DNA from: Shewanella mangrovi
GTDB lineage: Bacteria > Pseudomonadota > Gammaproteobacteria > Enterobacterales > Shewanellaceae
Direction: 5' to 3'
Assembly (NCBI RefSeq): GCF_000753795.1
Contig: NZ_JPEO01000004.1
Location: forward strand, 186,001 to 250,000
Length of the DNA stretch: 64,000 bases
Every line of letters starts with the position of its first letter. The first letter of the stretch is position 1. The position numbers were made by a program, and so were the translations under genes. The notes beneath the pieces are model-generated. The model saw nothing but the letters and a program-made list of their open reading frames with translations. It had not been told where the DNA came from and ran no database searches. Below are positions 1 through 9,422 of this stretch, piece after piece.

Positions 1-173
1 TCAGTACCATAGACATAACTGTCGCTGTTATAAACGTCATCCCACATAAATAAGTTTTCCTTTCTAGCGCAAAGCGCATGCGCTGCTGCGCGCATATTAT
101 GAATATTTTCTAATATATCATTCTGCGCCAAGTTTGCGATGGTTTCATCATGCATTGGATTTTTACGCGACAT
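1..173 (-). CDS. Hypothetical protein, 5' part only (runs off window start)
   Basis: An open minus-strand frame starts at the ATG complementary to 171-173 and stays open to base 1, giving 57 residues beginning MSRKNPMHDETIANLAQ. The visible part is hydrophilic with no signal peptide or membrane segment, and is acidic and aromatic near the window edge (FMWDDVYNSDSYVY). It is divergent from the gene at 251, sharing a 77-base gap. I do not recognise the family. The call rests on an uninterrupted frame with protein-like composition. Confidence 0.5.
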   Translation of the reverse strand, partial: MSRKNPMHDETIANLAQNDILENIHNMRAAAHALCARKENLFMWDDVYNSDSYVYGT

Positions 174-250
174 CAGCCGATATCACGGTAAAATGTGCGC
201 CTTATACGCGCTGCGCCGCAAGTTAGGCTTCAACCATTAGGCTGCAAACC

Positions 251-559
251 ATGAAAAAGCTCTCTAAAGTACAACTCAAACAACAAGCCATAGTGCATGC
301 GGTGGCGGATGCCCTTGAAGCGCAAGCCCGTGAAGAAATCCCCGGCATGCTGCAATGCTGGTTCAATATGGAATATCAGCTATTCCCCGGTTCGCTGCTA
401 CTGCGATTCCAGTTCGACAATGAGCAAGCGTTAGCCGCCGCCGAACCCGAGTTACCCAAGTGGCAAAAGCGCCTCAGCGTTGCGATGCTGAAAAAGGGCA
501 TTGTGCTCAAGGATATGCGGAAGAATCTGGTGTTTACCCTAGCGGGTCCTGAGGATTAG
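251..559 (+). CDS. Conserved hypothetical protein, 102 aa
   Basis: Small soluble protein with a basic, glutamine-rich N-terminus (MKKLSKVQLKQQ), a central aromatic stretch (QCWFNMEYQLFPGS) and an alternating helix/strand pattern. No signal peptide, TM segment or metal-binding motif is visible. No strong Shine-Dalgarno lies directly before the ATG, but composition and the terminator just downstream (571-596) support a real monocistronic gene. Function unknown. Confidence 0.7.
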   Translation: MKKLSKVQLKQQAIVHAVADALEAQAREEIPGMLQCWFNMEYQLFPGSLLLRFQFDNEQALAAAEPELPKWQKRLSVAMLKKGIVLKDMRKNLVFTLAGPED

Positions 560-570
560 GCTGTTTGGAT

Positions 571-596
571 GCGCGAAACGGTTTTCGCGCTTTTGT
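571..596 (+). terminator. Rho-independent terminator after the 251-559 gene
   Basis: Eight-base perfect stem GCGCGAAA (571-578) with TTTCGCGC (583-590), a 4-base loop, then TTTTG. It begins 12 bases after the stop codon of the upstream gene. Confidence 0.75.
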
Positions 597-659
597 TGTT
601 GGTGTTGCTTGCAGCTGCGGTGTTTTGTCTGCTGACAACTAAGTTGCCTGTTCGTTTTG

Positions 660-946
660 TCGTAGTAAATCGCCTGCAGCGGGCTTATGCACAGACGATC
701 CAGTGACACGCTGTGAACCCATCCATGGGCGCTCGATCCTCGGCGTCCTGCCTCGGACGGTCACTGGTTCATCTGTGCTTGGAATTCACGGAGTATACCC
801 GCCGACATTCATGTTGTTTTCGATTTCATCATGGCGCTTCTGGTTTGCCATCCTCGCAAATCACCCATTCCTTACTATCCCTTCGAGCCATCAACGTACA
901 GGATGTACTAATGCCGTCGAGCACACGGATGTGCACAAATGCTGAA
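660..946 (-). repeat. Intergenic mosaic repeat, copy 1 (minus orientation)
   Basis: This copy fills most of the 550-base gap between 559 and 1110. Its reverse complement contains the modules found at 3818-4063 and 14408-14595: a tract like TACTCCG-AATTCC-AGCACA, ACCAGTGACCGTCCGAG, and TGCATAAGCCCGCTGCA. Its distal part (ACGTACAGGATGT.CTAATGCCGT) is shared in the same orientation with 13785-13912. Short ORFs inside it are by-products. The rest of the gap (947-1109) is AT-rich and probably holds the promoter of the next operon. Confidence 0.75.
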
Positions 947-1109
947 TATTGTTTGTAGGTTTTGAATGTTGATATCTAAAAATATACATGGCAATACTTG
1001 AAAAAATCGAAGTCACCCATATTAAAAAGTTATATAGATAAATAATGCAAAATATTTTAGAATAAATTTAAGTGTTTTTGGATATGTTGTTCATGGAAGT
1101 TTACGCGTA

Positions 1110-2282
1110 ATGAAAAAACAATTACAGATAAATGACAGGGATCAATCAAAACGTTATTTCAACATAGAGCGAAAGAAACATAAAGGCAATCATCGTTCAA
1201 AAGAATATGATAATGTTATTTTGCAAAACTTAGATAGTATTGAAACTATTTTTGGTACGCCTGTTTTACTTGTTCCAGAAATTTTTGATTTATCTAAAAA
1301 GGATTTAAATGATGAATTGTCACATTTCTTTTTTATTTTGAATGAGTTGCTTCAAAAGTATCATCATATATATATATCTTTTAAAGAGACCCGTCTAGTC
1401 CGATTGCCAATGTTTTTGATGATGGTAGCTATAAAAGATAAATATGCATCAAAAATATCTATTATTTGGTCGAAGGATTATAAAGAGGTAAATAGATTGG
1501 TTAGTAGTGCTGGTCTGCATTTATCAAAATCAGAGAGAAGAAAGATGATGTTTGATGAAAAATGTCATCAATTACCCGTAATAAGTGGGAGTAACTTTGA
1601 GTTTACAACTCTTTCGGACGATCTCATGGATGCTATTAACGATAAATATTATGATGGTAAAATTTCTCCAAATACTGAGCAAAAGATTTCACAAGCTATT
1701 ATTGAAACCTTAGAAAATGTCGGACGTCACGCTTATCCAAATGAAGTGTTAGAGGAAAATAAAAAATGGTGGTTAATTTGTTCTATTGGCTATAATGATA
1801 ACTTAGATGACAAATATATGTATCTTGCCATCTATGATCGCGGAAGAGGAATTCCTCTGTCATTTGAAGATAGTAAAGTATTTCAAAAGAGAGTAAGGAT
1901 GCATTACCCTGTAGAGTATACTGCGCTAGTGAGAGATGGTATCAGTGATAATGAAAACAAAAATGGGCGGTTAAGACAGTTAGCTCGAAGTATGAAAGCT
2001 TTTGTAAGTCCTTTAAGAGAGATCGTAGGTGACTCAGGAATGATTTATGCCTCTATGATGCATGATATTACTAGAATTGAAGATGAAAACCATGGACAAG
2101 GAAGTGTCTCTATTAAGGATTTGGTAACAGAAGATGAAGATAGTAATTTGTTGATATTTAGTTCTAAAGGCTGTTATCAGTACAACAAAGGTGATAATGA
2201 GGAGCACGTTAGGGTTGAGATGACCAACGAGTTTCAAGGTACGTTGTTACAATGGAGTATAAAATTAGATGAACTCTGTTAA
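1110..2282 (+). CDS. GHKL-fold ATP-binding protein (HATPase_c), first gene of a three-gene cassette
   Basis: 390 residues. The C-terminal half has GHKL ATPase features: an N-box-like ETLENVGRHAYP near residue 200, a G1 box YDRGRGIP near 243, a second glycine/arginine region (NGRLRQLARSM) near 290, and a C-terminal GTLLQWSI strand as seen at the end of anti-sigma/kinase ATPase domains. There is no phospho-acceptor histidine domain. The N-terminal 170 residues are basic and then of unknown fold. Gene and region are clearly richer in A+T than the nif genes. Its end overlaps the next gene by 14 bases. The family pairing suggests a partner-switch or sensor ATPase; the real function is unknown. Confidence 0.75.
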   Translation: MKKQLQINDRDQSKRYFNIERKKHKGNHRSKEYDNVILQNLDSIETIFGTPVLLVPEIFDLSKKDLNDELSHFFFILNELLQKYHHIYISFKETRLVRLPMFLMMVAIKDKYASKISIIWSKDYKEVNRLVSSAGLHLSKSERRKMMFDEKCHQLPVISGSNFEFTTLSDDLMDAINDKYYDGKISPNTEQKISQAIIETLENVGRHAYPNEVLEENKKWWLICSIGYNDNLDDKYMYLAIYDRGRGIPLSFEDSKVFQKRVRMHYPVEYTALVRDGISDNENKNGRLRQLARSMKAFVSPLREIVGDSGMIYASMMHDITRIEDENHGQGSVSIKDLVTEDEDSNLLIFSSKGCYQYNKGDNEEHVRVEMTNEFQGTLLQWSIKLDELC

Positions 2283-2631
2283 TAATGTAATAAATATATC
2301 TGTTGTGAAGGATTTTCACAATAAACCGAAAGGAAGATATGCGGATGATGCTCCAGGTTGTGAGAAAACAGCCGGAGAAGTATTTCGTAAAAATATATTA
2401 TTAGATGCTATTAATAATTATGAGAAAGTTATTGTTGATTTATCTGGTTACAATCGTTACGGTCGCTCATTCTTAGATGAGGCTTTTGCTGGGTTGATAT
2501 CTAGGGAGGGTTTGACCAAGGATGTATTAGACTCCAAGTTAGAGGTGAAACATGATTCGGTTCCTAAGTTTTTAGAAATAATTAATGAAAGGATTGAGGC
2601 AGCAGAAAATAAGCGGTTAAATCATGAGTGA
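2269..2631 (+). CDS. STAS-like domain protein (DUF4325 type)
   Basis: 120 residues. The pattern of hydrophobic strand IVDLSGYNRYGRSFLDEAFAG followed by a helix and an acidic/basic tail matches the STAS-like DUF4325 family, in which a small STAS-fold protein accompanies a GHKL ATPase. The ATG at 2269 lies inside the end of the upstream ATPase gene and the stop overlaps the next ATG (ATGAGTGA), so the three genes are translationally coupled. By analogy with anti-sigma/anti-anti-sigma pairs it probably binds the ATPase. No conserved phospho-serine could be assigned by eye. Confidence 0.7.
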   Translation: MNSVNNVINISVVKDFHNKPKGRYADDAPGCEKTAGEVFRKNILLDAINNYEKVIVDLSGYNRYGRSFLDEAFAGLISREGLTKDVLDSKLEVKHDSVPKFLEIINERIEAAENKRLNHE

Positions 2632-3130
2632 TATTTTTACTTTTCAATGGATATTTGTAAGTTGGATTATCACTTTAATAATCCATCATCATACTCTTAA
2701 GCGCGCTGCTATTTCTGATAGTAAGGATGGGCTAATAGATCTATTAAATAATTTATCTATGTTAGACTGGCTAAAAGATGAAAATTTTTCTTTATTAACT
2801 GAGGAGAAATTCAATACAAAAATATCTAGAATAAGATGGAGAATCAAACAGTTAAATGAACTTTCATCGTGTATCATTTTGAGTGAGGATTCTATAGATC
2901 CACTTCTTGATTTTGATGTTGAAAAATTTCTTTCTGATGATATTTCTACTAATGAAAAGAAAGACTTTAAATTTCAACTGCAAAATCATTGTGATGATCT
3001 CATCGATTTGTTGGAAGAAAATTACTTCAACAAAGTTCTTAAGTGTAAAACATTTATTTTTAAATCTTCTCGGAGTTCATGGATAGGGTTAGTTCTATTG
3101 ATTTTGTTGGTTGTTCTGATTTCTGCTTGA
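2624..3130 (+). CDS. Two-TM membrane protein of unknown function
   Basis: 168 residues. One hydrophobic segment at the N-terminus (FQWIFVSWIITLIIH, residues 7-22) and one at the extreme C-terminus (WIGLVLLILLVVLIS) bracket an acidic, helical soluble region rich in Leu, Asp and Glu. Overlap of 8 bases with the DUF4325 gene makes it the third member of the cassette. No homologue recognised. A two-TM terminal gene after a sensor-like pair could be the output of the cassette, for example a membrane effector, but that is inference only. Confidence 0.7.
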   Translation: MSDIFTFQWIFVSWIITLIIHHHTLKRAAISDSKDGLIDLLNNLSMLDWLKDENFSLLTEEKFNTKISRIRWRIKQLNELSSCIILSEDSIDPLLDFDVEKFLSDDISTNEKKDFKFQLQNHCDDLIDLLEENYFNKVLKCKTFIFKSSRSSWIGLVLLILLVVLISA

Positions 3131-3204
3131 TATTATATTTTAGAGATATCTTTGGCAATTATCAAAAATTGATTTTTAACTTTTTTGAAAGTGGAGAGTG
3201 AAAT

Positions 3205-3243
3205 ATGAATCGGTTTAATTGTCAAAGCCAAACCAACTTTTGA
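3205..3243 (+). other. Possible 12-codon ORF before the GNAT gene
   Basis: ATG at 3205 is preceded by a good GGAGAG Shine-Dalgarno (3192-3197) and encodes MNRFNCQSQTNF before TGA at 3241. It could be a leader peptide or the remnant 5' end of a lost gene. It is too short to be sure. Confidence 0.2.
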
Positions 3244-3296
3244 CTAACCTCACCCATCCCTTATATAAAGAATGCTCAAACCACTTGGAGCATTCG

Positions 3297-3770
3297 ATGC
3301 AAATCACTATCGACCCGTTGACCTCTGCCGACATCATCGGCCTGCTGCAACAACACTTGGATGACATGTACGCCACATCTCCCGCCGAAAGCGTGCACGC
3401 GCTGGATTTGGATAAACTGCGCCAGCCGGATATCACCTTTTGGAGTGCCAGAAAAGACGGCGAACTGCTGGGATGTTTAGCATTGAAAGTGCTCGATAGC
3501 GACCACGCGGAATTGAAATCGATGCGCACCGCACCCGCCGCCCGCGGTAAAGGCGTCGCGTCAGCTTTGCTCCAACATGCACTGGTACAAGCCGCCGAGC
3601 GTGGCATTCGCCAAGTGAGTTTAGAAACCGGCACCATGGACTACTTCGCCGCCGCCCGCAGCCTCTACCGCAAATTCGGCTTCGTTAGTTGCGAGCCATT
3701 CGCTGATTACACCCTCGATCCCAACAGCGCATTTATGACGCTGCATTTACAGCAACTTGTCACTGAGTAA
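3297..3770 (+). CDS. GNAT family N-acetyltransferase
   Basis: 157 residues from the ATG at 3297, chosen because TTGGAG lies 6-11 bases upstream; a longer frame opening at 3219 has no ribosome site. The acetyl-CoA binding motif A is clear (MRTAPAARGKGVASALLQHA, i.e. R-x-x-G-x-G-x-A), followed by motif B (ARSLYRKFGFVSCEPF). Such enzymes transfer acetyl from acetyl-CoA to an amine; the substrate cannot be told. Base composition is that of the host chromosome, unlike the AT-rich cassette just upstream. Confidence 0.88.
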   Translation: MQITIDPLTSADIIGLLQQHLDDMYATSPAESVHALDLDKLRQPDITFWSARKDGELLGCLALKVLDSDHAELKSMRTAPAARGKGVASALLQHALVQAAERGIRQVSLETGTMDYFAAARSLYRKFGFVSCEPFADYTLDPNSAFMTLHLQQLVTE

Positions 3771-3817
3771 ACAAGACTGCTTTTAACAGGAATTAAACCC
3801 AACGACCAATTCAGCGG

Positions 3818-4063
3818 TTGTACTTCGAAATTCCCAGCACAGTTGAACCAGTGACCGTCCGAGTTATGGCCTTCCTCGCACATCCATGTGCTCAACGGCA
3901 TTACTGCATCCATCCACGTCGATGCTGGCAGGTGTACTCCGAAATTCCTAGCACATGCGGACTTGTGGCCGTCGCCAGCATGGATGCTGGCGTCGAGCTT
4001 ACACGGATGTACTTGCAGCGTGCCACAAGGATGCGTGTGCATAAGCCCGCTGCAAGCGATTAA
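3818..4063 (+). repeat. Intergenic mosaic repeat, copy 2 (plus orientation)
   Basis: It contains an internal imperfect duplication (GTACTTCGAAATTCC near 3819 and GTACTCCGAAATTCC near 3932), each followed by AGCACA and a GTG(A/G)CCGTC block. Bases 3983-4042 are identical over 60 nt to 14518-14577 in copy 4. Its orientation is opposite to copies 1 and 3. It separates the accessory region from the nifH promoter. Short frames inside it are not credible genes. Confidence 0.8.
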
Positions 4064-4213
4064 CCACATTAAAACTATCAGGCATCGTCAGTGCCACATG
4101 GAATAAACCAACTCCCAAACACCACCAGAGCGAAGCTCAGGATGACACCGGTCATCCATCAACCAACCCTCAACAACCAAAGCAAATTACAACAACTTGC
4201 TAACAAACAAACT

Positions 4214-4229
4214 TGTTTCAAACACGACA
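4214..4229. promoter_or_regulatory. NifA upstream activator site 1 for nifH
   Basis: Exact TGT-N10-ACA (TGT 4214-4216, ACA 4227-4229), about 110 bases upstream of the sigma-54 promoter at 4327. This matches the established NifA binding consensus. Confidence 0.8.
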
Positions 4230-4263
4230 AACACACAGTTGTTTGTTCGAGTGTTACTCCCAT

Positions 4264-4279
4264 TGTTCGCCATGCGACA
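4264..4279. promoter_or_regulatory. NifA upstream activator site 2 for nifH
   Basis: Second exact TGT-N10-ACA (4264-4266 and 4277-4279), 50 bases from site 1, so about five helical turns apart and on the same DNA face. It sits about 60 bases upstream of the -24 element. Confidence 0.8.
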
Positions 4280-4283
4280 ATAA

Positions 4284-5267
<984 letters not shown>

Positions 5268-5315
5268 TCGCGAAGGTGATTTCTTTTTCTAGCATAAACC
5301 CAAGAGGAACATGCG

Positions 5316-6782
5316 ATGGAGATGAATAAAGAACAAACCCAGGCCTTGATTGACGAGGTGCTGGAAGTCTATCCGGAGGCGGCCCGCAAAGATCGTGCTA
5401 AGCATATGGCGGTGAACGATCCTGCAAACCCTGGCAGCAAATGCATTACCTCCAACCGTAAATCTCAACCTGGTGTGATGACCATTCGTGGTTGTGCTTA
5501 CGCAGGTTCTAAAGGTGTGGTTTGGGGCCCGGTGAAAGATATGATCCATATCTCTCATGGTCCTATCGGCTGTGGTCAGTACTCACGCGCTGGTCGTCGT
5601 AACTACTATACCGGTGTGACTGGTGTAAACGCGTTCGGCACACTGAACATCACCACTGACTTCCAAGAACGTGACATTGTGTTCGGCGGTGACAAGAAGT
5701 TGGAAGCGGCTATTGATGAACTGGAACAACTGTTCCCACTGACCAAAGGCTTGTCTATTCAATCTGAATGTCCAGTCGGTCTGATCGGTGATGACATTGA
5801 AGCGGTTGCCAAGAAAAAAGGCGCTGAGCTGGGTAAAACCATTGTGCCGGTGCGTTGTGAAGGTTTCCGCGGTGTGTCTCAGTCGCTGGGTCACCACATT
5901 GCTAACGATACCATTCGCGACCACGTATTGGCGCCAAACGAAGGCAAAGAGTTTGAAACCACAGAGTATGACGTGGCCATTATTGGTGACTACAACATCG
6001 GTGGTGACGCTTGGTCGTCTCGTATCATCCTTGAAGACATGGGCCTCCGCGTTGTGGCGCAATGGTCTGGCGACGGTACGTTGGCCGAAATGGAAAACAC
6101 CCCTAAGGTCAAATTGAACCTGGTGCACTGTTATCGTTCTATGAACTACATCGTACGTTACATGGAAGAGAAGAACGGTATACCTTGGGTTGAGTACAAC
6201 CTGTTTGGCCCGACCAAGATTGAAGAATCTATGCGCAAAATCGCCGGTTTTTTTGATGACAAGATCAAAGCGCAAACCGAAGAAGTGATTAAACGCTATC
6301 GCGCCCAGTGGGAACAAGTCGTCGCTAAATATCGTCCGCGTCTGGAAGGTAAATCAGTGATGTTGTATGTCGGCGGTCTGCGTCCACGTCACATCATCGG
6401 TGCCTACGAAGACTTAGGCATGGAAATCTGTGGTGCCGGCTATGAGTTCGCGCATAACGATGACTACGTCAAAACCACCCCTGAAATGAAAGATGCGACC
6501 TTGCTGTTCGATGACGCCAGCGCTTACGAACTCGAAGAGTTCGTCAAGAAGCTGAAGCCAGATCTGATTGGCTCAGGCGTTAAAGAAAAGTACGTGTTCC
6601 AAAAAATGGGATTCCCATTCCGCCAAATGCACAGCTGGGATTACTCAGGCCCTTACCACGGTGTTGATGGATTCGCCATCTTTGCCCGCGATATGGATCT
6701 GACCCTGAACAACCCATGCTGGAAGAACATGCAGGCGCCTTGGACCAAAAGCGACGCCGCGGAACTGGCCAAAACTGCGTAA
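5316..6782 (+). CDS. nifD: Nitrogenase molybdenum-iron protein alpha chain
   Basis: 488 residues, typical of NifD. The ATG at 5316 follows AAGAGGA. P-cluster cysteines lie in [25 protein letters not shown] and [11 protein letters not shown]. FeMo-cofactor ligands appear in the GDYNIGGD and [11 protein letters not shown] regions, with the cofactor histidine in HSWD. With NifK it forms the alpha2beta2 protein that reduces N2 at FeMo-co in the cytoplasm. It lies 48 bases after nifH in the same operon. Confidence 0.99.
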   Translation: MEMNKEQTQALIDEVLEVYPEAARKDRAKHMAVNDPANPGSKCITSNRKSQPGVMTIRGCAYAGSKGVVWGPVKDMIHISHGPIGCGQYSRAGRRNYYTGVTGVNAFGTLNITTDFQERDIVFGGDKKLEAAIDELEQLFPLTKGLSIQSECPVGLIGDDIEAVAKKKGAELGKTIVPVRCEGFRGVSQSLGHHIANDTIRDHVLAPNEGKEFETTEYDVAIIGDYNIGGDAWSSRIILEDMGLRVVAQWSGDGTLAEMENTPKVKLNLVHCYRSMNYIVRYMEEKNGIPWVEYNLFGPTKIEESMRKIAGFFDDKIKAQTEEVIKRYRAQWEQVVAKYRPRLEGKSVMLYVGGLRPRHIIGAYEDLGMEICGAGYEFAHNDDYVKTTPEMKDATLLFDDASAYELEEFVKKLKPDLIGSGVKEKYVFQKMGFPFRQMHSWDYSGPYHGVDGFAIFARDMDLTLNNPCWKNMQAPWTKSDAAELAKTA

Positions 6783-6856
6783 TGGCAGTGTGAAGCAGTA
6801 ACGATTGATAACCCGAGCCGGAGTTCACGGATTAGTGGCACGGTAGGAGAATAGTC

Positions 6857-8428
6857 ATGACGCAAAAAGTTGAAGATATCAAAACTGGTTATGCGTTATT
6901 TAAGCAACCAGAATATCAGGAGCTGTTCGCTGGCAAACACGCGACTTTTGAAGAAGCCGTAGAAGAAGCCAAAGTCAAAGAAGTCTTTGACTGGACAACC
7001 ACCAAAGAATACCAAGAGATTAACTTTAATCGTAAGCACGTCACCATTGACCCTGCGAAAGCCTGTCAGCCATTAGGCGCAGTGCTGTGTGCGCTGGGTT
7101 TTGAAAAGACCTTGCCCTATGTGCACGGTTCACAAGGTTGCGTGGCTTACTTCAGAACCTATTTTAACCGTCACTTCAAAGAGCCTGTTGCCTGTGTATC
7201 AGACTCGATGACTGAAGATGCAGCGGTATTTGGCGGCCAGAAAAACATGTTTGCTGGTCTGCAAAACGCCTATGCACTCTATAAGCCTGAAGTGATTGCC
7301 GTTTCAACCACCTGTATGGCAGAAGTTATCGGTGACGACTTGAATGCGTTTATCGGTAACGCCAAAAAAGAAGGTTACCTGCCAGAAAGTGTGCCAACCC
7401 CGTTTGCGCACACCCCAAGTTTCGTGGGCAGCCACGTGACCGGTTGGGACAACATGTTTGAAGGTATTCTGCGCTATTTCACTCTGAACGAGATGGACAG
7501 CAAGGAAGTGGGCAGTAATGGCAAGATTAACATCGTGCCTGGCTTTGAAACTTACCTTGGCAACTATCGCGTGATCCAGCGAATGCTCAAAGAGATGGAC
7601 GTCGATTATTCCTTCCTCTGTGATCCATCCGAAGTGTTGGATACACCGGCAGACGGTGAATATCGTATGTACGCGGGTGGTACTAAAGTGGACGAGGTGA
7701 AAGACGCCCCGAACGCGATTGCGACCATCATGCTGCAACCTGATCAAATGACCAAGTCTACCAAGTTCGTCAAAGACACCTGGAATCAAGAGGTCCCCGC
7801 ACTCAACATCCCAATGGGCTTAGAGTGGACCGATGATTTCCTGATGAAGGTGTCTGAACTGACCGGTAAGCCAATCCCTGCATCGCTCACCAAGGAACGT
7901 GGTCGTTTGGTCGACATGATGACCGACTCACACACTTGGTTGCATGGGGTCACTATCTCTATTTTCGGCGACCCTGATTACCTGCTGGGTATGTGCAAAC
8001 TGCTGACCGAACTCGGCTGCGAAATCAAGCACGTACTGTGTCACAACGGTAACAAGCGCTGGCGCAAGAAGATGGAAGCACAACTGGCAGAAACGCCATA
8101 TGGTGCTGATGCGCAAGTGTTTGTGGGTAAAGACCTGTGGCACTTCCGTTCACTGATGTTTACCGAGAAGCCAGATCTGATGATTGGTAACTCTTACGGT
8201 AAGTTCATTGAGCGTGACACCAAGGCCAAAGGTGCCGAGTTTGAAGTGCCATTGGTACGTATCGGTTTCCCAATCTTTGACCGTCACCATCTGCATCGCA
8301 GCGCCACGTTGGGCTACGAAGGCGCCATGTACGTGCTCACTACGGTAGTGAACGAAGTGCTGGCCAAGCTGGATCGTGAAACTTCGGACTTAGGCAAAAC
8401 CGACTACGCGTTTGACTTAGTTCGCTAA
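6857..8428 (+). CDS. nifK: Nitrogenase molybdenum-iron protein beta chain
   Basis: 523 residues, the long group I form with an N-terminal extension before ACQPLGAVLCALGF. P-cluster cysteines are seen in KACQPLG, HGSQGCVAYFR and STTCMAEVIGDD. The TAGGAG ribosome site is 7 bases before the ATG. It partners NifD and supplies half of each P-cluster. A strong hairpin follows the stop codon at 8434. Confidence 0.99.
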   Translation: MTQKVEDIKTGYALFKQPEYQELFAGKHATFEEAVEEAKVKEVFDWTTTKEYQEINFNRKHVTIDPAKACQPLGAVLCALGFEKTLPYVHGSQGCVAYFRTYFNRHFKEPVACVSDSMTEDAAVFGGQKNMFAGLQNAYALYKPEVIAVSTTCMAEVIGDDLNAFIGNAKKEGYLPESVPTPFAHTPSFVGSHVTGWDNMFEGILRYFTLNEMDSKEVGSNGKINIVPGFETYLGNYRVIQRMLKEMDVDYSFLCDPSEVLDTPADGEYRMYAGGTKVDEVKDAPNAIATIMLQPDQMTKSTKFVKDTWNQEVPALNIPMGLEWTDDFLMKVSELTGKPIPASLTKERGRLVDMMTDSHTWLHGVTISIFGDPDYLLGMCKLLTELGCEIKHVLCHNGNKRWRKKMEAQLAETPYGADAQVFVGKDLWHFRSLMFTEKPDLMIGNSYGKFIERDTKAKGAEFEVPLVRIGFPIFDRHHLHRSATLGYEGAMYVLTTVVNEVLAKLDRETSDLGKTDYAFDLVR

Positions 8429-8433
8429 GCCAC

Positions 8434-8461
8434 AAGCCAGCAGTCCTTGGGCTGCTGGCTT
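8434..8461 (+). promoter_or_regulatory. Strong hairpin between nifK and nifT
   Basis: Ten-base perfect stem AAGCCAGCAG (8434-8443) with CTGCTGGCTT (8452-8461) and an 8-base loop, starting 5 bases after the nifK stop. Only a weak T-run (ATGTTTTAT) follows. It is more likely a 3' stabiliser or partial terminator that keeps nifHDK mRNA in excess over nifTY than a full terminator. Confidence 0.6.
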
Positions 8462-8497
8462 ATGTTTTATGGCAGCAACCCAAATAAAGGAATCACC

Positions 8498-8719
8498 ATG
8501 GCAAATGTAATGATTCAGTACAACGAGCAGGGGCAATTTTGTCTCTATCTGCCCAAGAAAGATTTGGAAGAGGCCATTACCCATTTTGAGTTTGACGAGG
8601 ATGAGCGCTGGGGTGGTGAAGTCCATCTGGCGGATGGGGCGATCTACTACATAGATCCGATGCCGTCCCGGCCTAAATTGCCGATAACGGTGCGCGCCAA
8701 AAGGTTACAGGCAGCCTAA
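8498..8719 (+). CDS. nifT: Nitrogen fixation protein NifT (FixU family)
   Basis: 73 residues from the ATG at 8498, preceded by AAAGGAATCACC. It shows the family pattern: an N-terminal strand MANVMIQYNEQGQ, a central acidic stretch with WGGEVHLADG, and a basic C-terminus. The exact role is unsettled in the field. It is located between nifK and nifY as in Klebsiella. Confidence 0.9.
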   Translation: MANVMIQYNEQGQFCLYLPKKDLEEAITHFEFDEDERWGGEVHLADGAIYYIDPMPSRPKLPITVRAKRLQAA

Positions 8720-8731
8720 GGAGGAAGGGCA

Positions 8732-9421
8732 ATGGCACGATTTATTTCTGATGAAGCAGCGTTGCGGGTCGCCATGGCCAGCCGTAATCTGCCCGACATT
8801 GAACTGGTTTCGCTGTTAGGCCTGCTAGTGCAGCACCTTGGCGAACCTTTGACTGAAGATAAGCTGGCAGCACTGTCACCTAAGGCGTTTCGGCTGATGG
8901 TGAACTCGCTGTCGGAAACGCCGACCCGCAAAGATGTCAACGAAGCCTTGGCGACCTTGACCAACAGCGAAGTGGCGGCAGTTGATGCACCTGAAATTAT
9001 CGATGTACCGCCGTTGCCCGGCCCTAAGCTGACCGTGGCGATTACCTCTAACCAAGGCGAAATGATCAACGGCCATTATGGCTCCTGCCTGCGAGTGTTG
9101 ATCTACGAAGTGAATCACGCTGAACACCAGCTGGTGGATATTCGTCAGGTCGAATCAGGGCTTTCCGGTGAAGCCCGCGCCGAACATATGCTGACGCTGT
9201 TGAAGGGCTGTCAGATGTTGTTCACCCTGTCGATTGGCGGCCCTGCTGCCGCGCGAGTGACCCGTGCCAACATCCATCCAGTGAAAAAGCCGGTACCGGA
9301 AGAAGCCGCCGTTGCTATGCAAAGCCTGAGTGCAGTGATTGCTGGTAATCCACCACCGTGGATCCGTAAATTACTGGGCTTACCAGACGTCGTTCCGGCG
9401 ATGGCGTTGGAGGAGGACTAG
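8732..9421 (+). CDS. nifY: NifY, apo-dinitrogenase/FeMo-co handling protein
   Basis: 229 residues in two parts: an N-terminal SAM-like helical domain (residues 1-85) and a C-terminal NifX/NifB-type cofactor-binding domain starting at LTVAITSNQGEMINGHYGSC and running to about 205. The order nifHDKTY and this domain pair identify NifY, which holds apo-NifDK open for cofactor insertion. The ATG follows AAGGAGG by 9 bases. NafY-like function is the alternative name for the same architecture. Confidence 0.88.
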   Translation: MARFISDEAALRVAMASRNLPDIELVSLLGLLVQHLGEPLTEDKLAALSPKAFRLMVNSLSETPTRKDVNEALATLTNSEVAAVDAPEIIDVPPLPGPKLTVAITSNQGEMINGHYGSCLRVLIYEVNHAEHQLVDIRQVESGLSGEARAEHMLTLLKGCQMLFTLSIGGPAAARVTRANIHPVKKPVPEEAAVAMQSLSAVIAGNPPPWIRKLLGLPDVVPAMALEED

Positions 9422-9422
9422 C

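Noticed and set aside
703..958. Two overlapping plus-strand ORFs of about 80 codons
   Set aside because: They lie wholly inside repeat copy 1, have no ribosome site, and similar frames appear in other repeat copies only because the DNA is repeated.
3707..4106. Several ORFs of 72-120 codons on both strands downstream of the GNAT gene
   Set aside because: They are produced by repeat copy 2 and read through GNAT sequence on the opposite strand.
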